Assembly (NCBI GenBank): GCA_951801155.1
Contig: CATOLK010000024.1
Span: 1-12,032, forward strand
Origin: an uncultured Rickettsiales bacterium
Lineage (GTDB): Bacteria > Pseudomonadota > Alphaproteobacteria > Rickettsiales > UBA1997
Direction of reading: 5' to 3'
DNA: 12,032 nucleotides
The notes below the pieces were generated by a model that searched no databases, was not told the DNA's origin, and saw nothing but the letters and a program-made list of their open reading frames with translations. A program made the translations under genes and the position numbers. Positions 7,007 to 12,032 of this stretch are shown here, in pieces; position 1 is the stretch's first letter, and each line of letters begins with the position of its first letter.

Positions 7007-9889
7007 ATGGCAACAGAGAATTACAATTTTAAATTAACAGAAAAAAAATGGCAAAAATATTGGGAAGATAACAAATCTTTTTATTTTAAAAAAAGTAGTG
7101 ACAAAAAAAATTATTATGTTTTATCAATGTTACCATATCCTTCAGGTGAATTACATGTGGGACACTTAAGAAATTATATGATAGGTGATATAATTGCTAG
7201 ATTTAAACGAATGCAAGGCTACAATGTATTACACCCTATGGGTGCAGATGCTTTTGGTTTACCAGCAGAAAATGCAGCTATTAAAAGAAAAATTCATCCA
7301 GAAGATTGGACTAAACAAAATATAGAAAAATTTATTTTTAGTATGAAAAAAATTGGGCTTTCTTTAGATTTTTCAAAATATATAGCCACTTGTTTTCCAG
7401 ATTATTATGGAAAACAACAAAAAATGTTTATAGATTTTTATAAAAAAGGTTTATGTTATCAGAAAGATAGTTTTGTAAATTGGGATCCAATAGACCAAAC
7501 AGTATTAGCTAATGAGCAAGTTGTTGAAGGGAGGGGTTGGAGAAGTGGTGCTTTAGTGGAAAAGAAAAAATTAAAACAATGGTTTTTTAAAACAACTAAT
7601 TATGCAGAAGAATTATTGAAGGATATAGATGATAAATTACAGGATTGGCCTGAAAAAATTAAATTGATGCAGAAAAATTGGATAGGAAAAAGTGAAGGTG
7701 CTTTAGTTGATTTTGAGATTATTAATAATAAAACTGAAAATAAAGAGGCTATTGAATTGGATTGTCAAGAACCTTGGTTTAGTGCGTTAAAAAATGGAGA
7801 AAAAACTATAGAAGGTAGAAAAGATTCTTTAAAATACAAAAATATAAAAGAAGGAAGTATTATAAAATTTAAAAATAATAATAATAATAGTTTTTTAACA
7901 GAAGTTTTAAAAATTGTAAAGTATAAGAATATTAGAGAATATTTAGAAAATAATAATTTATCAAAAATTGCTCCATTTTCAAATAATATTGATGAAGTAG
8001 AAAAAATGTATAGAGATATGGTACATGATATTGATAATCAAGAATTTATGGCTATACATGTTAAAAGAATTTACAATAAAATTACAGTTTATACTACAAG
8101 GCCAGATACACTTTTTGGTGCAAGTTTTGTTGGTATTTCTGCAAATCATCCTATAGCAGAAGAATTAGCGAAAAATAATACTGATATCAAAAATTTTATT
8201 GAAGAATGTCAAAGAACTTCTGTAGATGAAGAAACTATAGAAACCATGGAAAAAAAAGGTATTAATACTGGTTTAAAAGTAAAACATCCTTTTGATTCTA
8301 ATATTGAATTACCTGTTTATATAGCTAATTTTATCTTAATGGATTATGGAACTGGAGCAATTTTTGCTTGTCCTGCCCATGATGAAAGGGATTATGAATT
8401 TGCAAAAAAGTATAATTTACCGATAAAAGTTGTTGTTAGCCCTGATGGAAAAAATTTCGAAATAAATGAAGAACGAGGTGCTTATACTGAAGAAGGTATT
8501 GCTATAAACTCTGAATTTTTAAATGGTCTTTCCACGAAAGAAGCAAAGAAAAAAGCTATTGAAAAAATTGAAGAATTAGATATTGGAGAAAGGAAAATTA
8601 ACTATAGATTAAGAGATTGGGGATTTTCTAGACAAAGATACTGGGGTTGTCCTATTCCTATTGTTTATTGTGAAAAATGTGGAACAGTTCATTTAAAAGA
8701 AGAAGATTTACCACTAGAATTACCAAAAGATGTTGAATTTACAGGAAAAGGTAATCCTTTAGAAAATCATCCTACTTGGAAATATACAAAATGTCCAAAA
8801 TGTGGTGGACCAGCTATTCGTGAAACTGATACTATGGACACTTTTGTTGATTCTTCATGGTATTTCTTGAGATATTTAGATTTAACAGAACCAGAACCGT
8901 TTAATGCAAAATTATGCGAAGAAATGTTGCCTATAGATTGTTATATTGGTGGTGCCGAACATGCCACGATGCATTTGATTTATTGTAGATTTTTTACAAA
9001 AATTTTAAGAGATTGTGGATATTTTAATATAGATGAACCAGTTAAAAAATTATTTAATCAAGGCATGGTTTGCCATAAGGCTTATAGAGGAAAAAATAGC
9101 AAAGATTGGTGTTACCCTTGGAATCTTGTTGAAAAAGATGGAAAATTTTATAATAGTGAAACTAATGAAGAATTAGTTTATGAAGGTATTATAAAAATGA
9201 GTAAATCAAAAAGTAATGTTATCGATATTTTAAAAATAATTGATGCTTATGGTGCAGATGCCGCAAGAATGTTTGTTATGTCTGATACACCGGCTGATAA
9301 AGATTTTGAGTGGTCAGAGCAAGGAATTGAAGGTTGCTGGAGATATATTAATAAATTTTATAGATTTATTTCAAATTTTAAAGAAAAATACGATTTAAGT
9401 GATATTAACTATACAAATGATATTATAAAACTTACACATAAAACTATAAAAGCAGTTCAAAATAATTTTGAAAATTTAGAATTTAATAAGGCTATTGCAA
9501 AAATTAGAGAATTAACAAATTTTTTAGAAAAAGTTAATTTAGATAGTGAAGAAAATAAAAAATCATACTATTTTGCTATAGTAAATGTAGTAAAATTATT
9601 TAATCCTATAGCTCCACATATTTGTAGTGAATTATTGGAATTATTGGAAGTAAGTGATAACACTTGGCCTAATTATATTGAATCTTTAACTATCGACAAC
9701 GAAGTTACAATAGCAATCCAAATTAATGGAAAATTAAGAGCTACTATTGATATCATTAAAGATATAGATAAAGAGGAAGTTGAAAATATTGTAAAATCAA
9801 ATAATATAGTAAAAAAATATATCGATGGAAAAAGTATAAAAAAATTTATATTTGTACCAAATAAATTAGTAAATTTAGTGATTGGATAA
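7007..9889 (+). CDS. leuS: Leucyl-tRNA synthetase with an inserted ASCH-like domain
   Basis: This class I synthetase charges tRNA-Leu and hydrolyses mischarged products. Catalytic motifs are HVGH (residues 50-53) and KMSKS (730-734). The CP1 editing site is intact: TTRPDT (363-368) and the GTGAIFACPAHDERDYEFA block with its conserved Asp. A zinc site is visible as C555/C558 and C596/C599. The anticodon-binding and C-terminal domains are complete, ending VPNKLVNLVIG. At 960 residues it is about 100 longer than E. coli LeuRS (860), and nearly all the excess is one insertion between EGALVDFEI (230-238) and ITVYTTRPDT (359-368), where E. coli has only a short loop. The insert resembles an ASCH domain. 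The start MATENYNF aligns with family N-termini. The stop overlaps the dprA start by one base, so the two genes are probably co-translated. Confidence 0.97.
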   Translation: MATENYNFKLTEKKWQKYWEDNKSFYFKKSSDKKNYYVLSMLPYPSGELHVGHLRNYMIGDIIARFKRMQGYNVLHPMGADAFGLPAENAAIKRKIHPEDWTKQNIEKFIFSMKKIGLSLDFSKYIATCFPDYYGKQQKMFIDFYKKGLCYQKDSFVNWDPIDQTVLANEQVVEGRGWRSGALVEKKKLKQWFFKTTNYAEELLKDIDDKLQDWPEKIKLMQKNWIGKSEGALVDFEIINNKTENKEAIELDCQEPWFSALKNGEKTIEGRKDSLKYKNIKEGSIIKFKNNNNNSFLTEVLKIVKYKNIREYLENNNLSKIAPFSNNIDEVEKMYRDMVHDIDNQEFMAIHVKRIYNKITVYTTRPDTLFGASFVGISANHPIAEELAKNNTDIKNFIEECQRTSVDEETIETMEKKGINTGLKVKHPFDSNIELPVYIANFILMDYGTGAIFACPAHDERDYEFAKKYNLPIKVVVSPDGKNFEINEERGAYTEEGIAINSEFLNGLSTKEAKKKAIEKIEELDIGERKINYRLRDWGFSRQRYWGCPIPIVYCEKCGTVHLKEEDLPLELPKDVEFTGKGNPLENHPTWKYTKCPKCGGPAIRETDTMDTFVDSSWYFLRYLDLTEPEPFNAKLCEEMLPIDCYIGGAEHATMHLIYCRFFTKILRDCGYFNIDEPVKKLFNQGMVCHKAYRGKNSKDWCYPWNLVEKDGKFYNSETNEELVYEGIIKMSKSKSNVIDILKIIDAYGADAARMFVMSDTPADKDFEWSEQGIEGCWRYINKFYRFISNFKEKYDLSDINYTNDIIKLTHKTIKAVQNNFENLEFNKAIAKIRELTNFLEKVNLDSEENKKSYYFAIVNVVKLFNPIAPHICSELLELLEVSDNTWPNYIESLTIDNEVTIAIQINGKLRATIDIIKDIDKEEVENIVKSNNIVKKYIDGKSIKKFIFVPNKLVNLVIG
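7721..8074 (+). other. ASCH-like domain insertion inside LeuRS (residues about 239-356)
   Basis: After an Asn/Lys-rich linker (239-247) the insert reads AIELDCQEPWFSALKNGEKT (248-267) followed by IEGRKDS. This is the ASCH signature of a conserved F, then G-x-K-T-I-E-x-R. An IKEGSIIKF strand follows (GDxIxF in the family), then an Asn run, an EVLKIVKYKNIREYL segment and a closing EFMAIHVKRI strand (346-355). That order matches free-standing bacterial ASCH proteins. ASCH domains have a PUA-like barrel and are linked to RNA; E. coli YqfB is an ASCH N4-acetylcytidine amidohydrolase, but here Glu stands at the KTIT threonine, so that activity should not be assumed. The insert lies in frame just after the first CP1 strand. 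Base composition is like the flanks. Domain identity rests on motif reading only. Confidence 0.8.
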
Positions 9890-11049
9890 TGAAAAATTCA
9901 ATAAAAGAAGAAAAATTAAATATTTTTAAATTATCAAGAGCAAAAGGACTAAGTAATTTATTGTTCCATAAATCATTAAAAATTTATGGAACAGCTACTA
10001 ATATTATAAATAATATTAGTAATATTAATAAAAAGATCATTCTTCCTGAAGATGATGAAATAGAAAAAGAGCTGGAAATTTGTGAAAAAGAAGGTATAAA
10101 AATTATAGATTATACAGATAATATATATCCGAATTATTTAAAAAATATACCATCTTTTCCAATAACTTTGAGCTGCAAAGGTAATTTGGAATTATTTAAA
10201 AATGAAAGAAAATTAGCTATAGTTGGTTCAAGAGTCTGTTCTATAAATAATTTTAATTTTGTAAATAAAATTTCAAAAGAAGTATCTAACTATGGCTATA
10301 TAATTGTTTCCGGTATGGCGAAAGGTGTGGATTCGGCAGCACATAGTGGTTCGTTAACAAATGGAACTATAGCAGTTTTAGGTACTGGTATTAATAAAAT
10401 TTATCCAAAAGAAAATGAATATTTATATTATGAAATTTTAGATAATAATGGGCTTATTATTACAGAATTTCAATATAATACATCTCCAAAACCTGAAAAT
10501 TTTCCAACTAGAAATAGAATAATAGTTGGATTGTCAAGAGGTGTTTTGGTGGCTAATGCTGGAGCTGTATCTGGTACAACCTATACAGCAAAACAAGCTT
10601 TAGAATTTAATAGAGAAATTATGGTTTTTCCTGGTAGTCCATACGATGAAAAAAGTGTTGGTTCAAATAAATTGTTAAAAGATGGTGCAACTATGGTTGT
10701 TGATACAAAAGATATTATTGAATGTTTGGAAACCTTTATGCCACAAAATAATAGCTACTATTTAAGTGATAATGAAATTCAATTTCAAAATAGTAATATT
10801 ACTGATGACTTTGAAACAGTTATTAAAAAATATGATTATAATGATAATTTTCAAAAAAATGAAGAAGAAAAAATAACCTTGGAAGAATTAATATTATCAA
10901 AACTTGATTTTATACCTATAAGTATAGATGAAGTTATAGAAAACATTACTGAATATGATTTAAATACTATTAATGCTACAATAATAAAAATGCATTTAAA
11001 TGGTAAAATTATGATGGAAAATGGAAAAATATTTTTATTTAAAGAATAA
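9889..11049 (+). CDS. dprA: DNA processing protein DprA (Smf family)
   Basis: DprA binds incoming single-stranded DNA in the cytosol and loads RecA during natural transformation; it also occurs widely in bacteria not known to be competent. The N-terminal region (1-100) is a divergent helical/SAM-like part. The Rossmann-like core is clear: AIVGSR (110-115), SGMAKGVDSAAHSGSL (141-156), VLGTGINKIYP (163-173), NFPTRNRIIVGLSRGVLV (204-221), SGTTYTA (228-234) and FPGSPYDEKSVGSNKLLKDG (247-266). VANAGAVSGT replaces the more usual VVEAxxxSGS, so the conserved Glu is Asn. A Glu/Asn-rich linker (285-330) leads to a DprA-type winged helix (335-385). The 386-residue length is normal. The ATG overlaps the leuS stop as TAATG and has no separate ribosome site, suggesting coupling to leuS. 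Confidence 0.95.
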   Translation: MKNSIKEEKLNIFKLSRAKGLSNLLFHKSLKIYGTATNIINNISNINKKIILPEDDEIEKELEICEKEGIKIIDYTDNIYPNYLKNIPSFPITLSCKGNLELFKNERKLAIVGSRVCSINNFNFVNKISKEVSNYGYIIVSGMAKGVDSAAHSGSLTNGTIAVLGTGINKIYPKENEYLYYEILDNNGLIITEFQYNTSPKPENFPTRNRIIVGLSRGVLVANAGAVSGTTYTAKQALEFNREIMVFPGSPYDEKSVGSNKLLKDGATMVVDTKDIIECLETFMPQNNSYYLSDNEIQFQNSNITDDFETVIKKYDYNDNFQKNEEEKITLEELILSKLDFIPISIDEVIENITEYDLNTINATIIKMHLNGKIMMENGKIFLFKE

Positions 11050-11075
11050 AATTTATTCATTTTTATATTTTTTTA

Positions 11076-11668
11076 TCATGTATTTTTTAAATCTTTTATA
11101 TTGAAATAATTTGAAACCGGCACAAATTCGGAATTTCCAAAACCATCGATTATATAAAGTTTATAAGTTTCATCTTCATTTTCTCTAACTACAATATTAA
11201 AATCTTTAAATTCTCTACAAATAAAATTAGTTTCAATCATCTTTTCAATTAATTCAAAAAAAGCAGCTTTTATTTTTAGATTAATTTCTGTTGTATAAAA
11301 GAATTATTTAATAATTTATTTTTCATAAAATCTTCAAGATTTATAGACTGTGTCCCATCATAATTTAATATATTTTCAGATACAGTTCCATAACCTAAAT
11401 TTGTTCTAATAATACCATAAAATTTTGGAATAAAATCGAAATTTTTCTCTTTTGTTCTTTTCTTAATTTTTTTAAAAAATAAAAAATCCTCATAATTTTC
11501 ACTAAAATATTTTAATGGTCTTAACCTTTTAAAAAAATTGGCTTTATTTTTTCTTTCTTTTAATATTTTTTCTTTTGTTATTTTTATTAATTTTGTTTTA
11601 TTCGAATAATAATAAATATCTCTGTTTCCACCTTCACAAAAAAAATTTTCTTCATTTAATTTTAACAT
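11076..11668 (-). pseudogene. yrbL-like gene broken by a single frameshift
   Basis: From the ATG at 11668 the first frame gives 130 residues with family features: MLKLNEENFFCEGGNRDIYY, then FIPKFYGIIRTNLGYGTVSENI and DGTQSINLEDFM. These resemble E. coli YrbL, a PhoP-regulated protein of a kinase-like fold family. This frame stops at 11276. The frame one base back continues without a stop from EINLKIKAAFFELIEKM to NSEFVPVSNYFNIKDLKNT and ends with TGA at 11076-11078, matching the YrbL C-terminal half. A single missing base, probably in the T-run near 11295-11305, separates them. Restored, the gene would encode about 197 residues, close to YrbL (210). No classical -1 slippery heptamer is seen, so mutation or a sequencing error is more likely than programmed frameshifting. 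It converges on dprA, 26 bp away. Confidence 0.75.
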
Positions 11669-11853
11669 TTTTATTTTTTATTATCTATATTTTATATAAT
11701 AATTATTAATTATAATTTTAATATTTTCAATATTTATATTTATTTAATTAAAAATTATATAATTTGATAAAATTTTTAAAAAATAGGCTTTTTTATAAAA
11801 TATTAGAATAATAGACTATCTATGATTTTTATGTTAAAATTTATTAATGTAAA

Positions 11854-11930
11854 TGGTAGCGAGAGGGGGATTCGAACCCTCGACACATGGATTATGATTC
11901 CATTGCTCTAACCACCTGAGCTACCTCGCC
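11854..11930 (-). tRNA. tRNA-Met (CAU), probably elongator
   Basis: The 77-nt gene folds as a cloverleaf with encoded CCA. The acceptor is GGCGAGG against TCTCGCT, with G1-U72 and G7-U66 wobbles. The D-stem is GCTC/GAGC, and the anticodon stem ATGGA/TCCAT has loop ATCATAA, giving anticodon CAU. The T-arm is GAGGG-TTCGAAT-CCCCC with one A50-C64 mismatch. The G1-U72 pair, the GGAATCATAATCC core and the CGCTACCA end resemble alphaproteobacterial elongator tRNA-Met as remembered. Initiator identity is unlikely because the anticodon stem lacks three G-C pairs; a lysidine-modified tRNA-Ile2 is less likely but not excluded. Confidence 0.93.
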
Positions 11931-11939
11931 ATTAGACTT

Positions 11940-11967
11940 ATTTTATTATGTATTTTTTATTTTTCAA
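11940..11967 (-). promoter_or_regulatory. tRNA-Met promoter
   Basis: On the minus strand TTGAAA (11962-11967) and TAAAAT (11940-11945) each match sigma-70 at 5 of 6 positions, with a 16-bp spacer. The -10 lies 9 bp upstream of tRNA position 1, as expected for a short tRNA leader. The second IS copy ends 16 bp upstream of the -35. Confidence 0.55.
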
Positions 11968-11983
11968 GTAAAAAATTTAATTT

Positions 11984-12032
11984 TGTACTGGTTCATATCA
12001 TTTGGGAAAAACTTTCCTCATTTTTACTTTTA
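11984..12032 (-). mobile_element. End of a second, inverted copy of the IS481-like element
   Basis: The 49 bases are the exact reverse complement of 691-739, covering the last 13 codons of the transposase (ending SFSQMI and stop) and the IS terminus TGTACTGGTTCATATCATTT. The flank beyond 11984 differs from that of the left copy, which fixes the boundary. The element continues beyond the right edge. Its transposase would be transcribed leftward, toward tRNA-Met. Confidence 0.9.

Noticed and set aside
7721..8074. Intein or mobile insertion as the source of the extra LeuRS block
   Set aside because: There are no splicing-junction residues or homing-endonuclease motifs, and the block has a domain-like ASCH pattern in frame.
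10851..11060. Minus-strand 69-residue open frame over the dprA 3' end
   Set aside because: It is antisense to the DprA winged-helix codons, with no independent support.
1..12032. CRISPR array, toxin-antitoxin pair or phage defence operon
   Set aside because: No regularly spaced repeats, no paired small toxin/antitoxin-like genes and no defence-type nuclease or helicase motifs were seen.

Overview
The window is about 12 kb of very AT-rich DNA (GC content in the low-to-mid twenties per cent, estimated by eye) with Lys/Ile/Asn-rich proteins. It uses the standard code: Trp is TGG and TGA acts as a stop. A LolC/LolE-family lipoprotein exporter permease implies a Gram-negative cell. The CAU tRNA resembles alphaproteobacterial elongator tRNA-Met, and the IS481-like transposase resembles those common in Rickettsiales-like genomes. 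The best guess is an AT-rich alphaproteobacterium, perhaps host-associated. This is inference and not proven.

Layout from left to right: (1) the 3' part of an IS481-like insertion sequence, transcribed rightward and cut by the window edge (1-739). (2) A 190-bp leader with a consensus -35, a palindromic -10 region and overlapping hairpins, then an ABC-F ATPase gene (931-2691, +). (3) A strong 12-bp hairpin between convergent genes, then a single-chain iron-sulfur L-serine dehydratase (2859-4271, -) with an unusual four-cysteine tail. (4) A membrane-anchored, extremely acidic low-complexity protein of unknown function (4554-5039, -), divergent from a lolC/lolE-type permease gene (5163-6425, +). 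(5) A 581-bp AT-rich gap that ends in a good promoter. (6) leuS (7007-9889, +) overlapping dprA (9889-11049, +) by one base. (7) A yrbL-like gene (11076-11668, -) broken by one frameshift. (8) An elongator tRNA-Met gene (11854-11930, -). (9) The end of a second copy of the same IS, inverted (11984-12032).

Most genes are housekeeping: translation (leuS, tRNA-Met, ABC-F), serine catabolism, outer-membrane lipoprotein export and DNA uptake/recombination. They do not form one pathway. The most notable observation is in leucyl-tRNA synthetase. It carries an inserted domain of about 115 residues with the hallmarks of an ASCH (PUA-like, RNA-associated) domain, just inside the CP1 editing region, while every recognisable synthetic and editing motif stays intact.

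The two IS ends face inward in inverted orientation. Their last 49 bp are identical, and each stops 15-16 bp before a recognisable -35 element, of the ABC-F gene on one side and tRNA-Met on the other. The 11.2-kb interior could therefore invert by recombination between the copies, or be mobilised as a composite unit. Alternatively, the IS copies may simply mark where an assembly ended.
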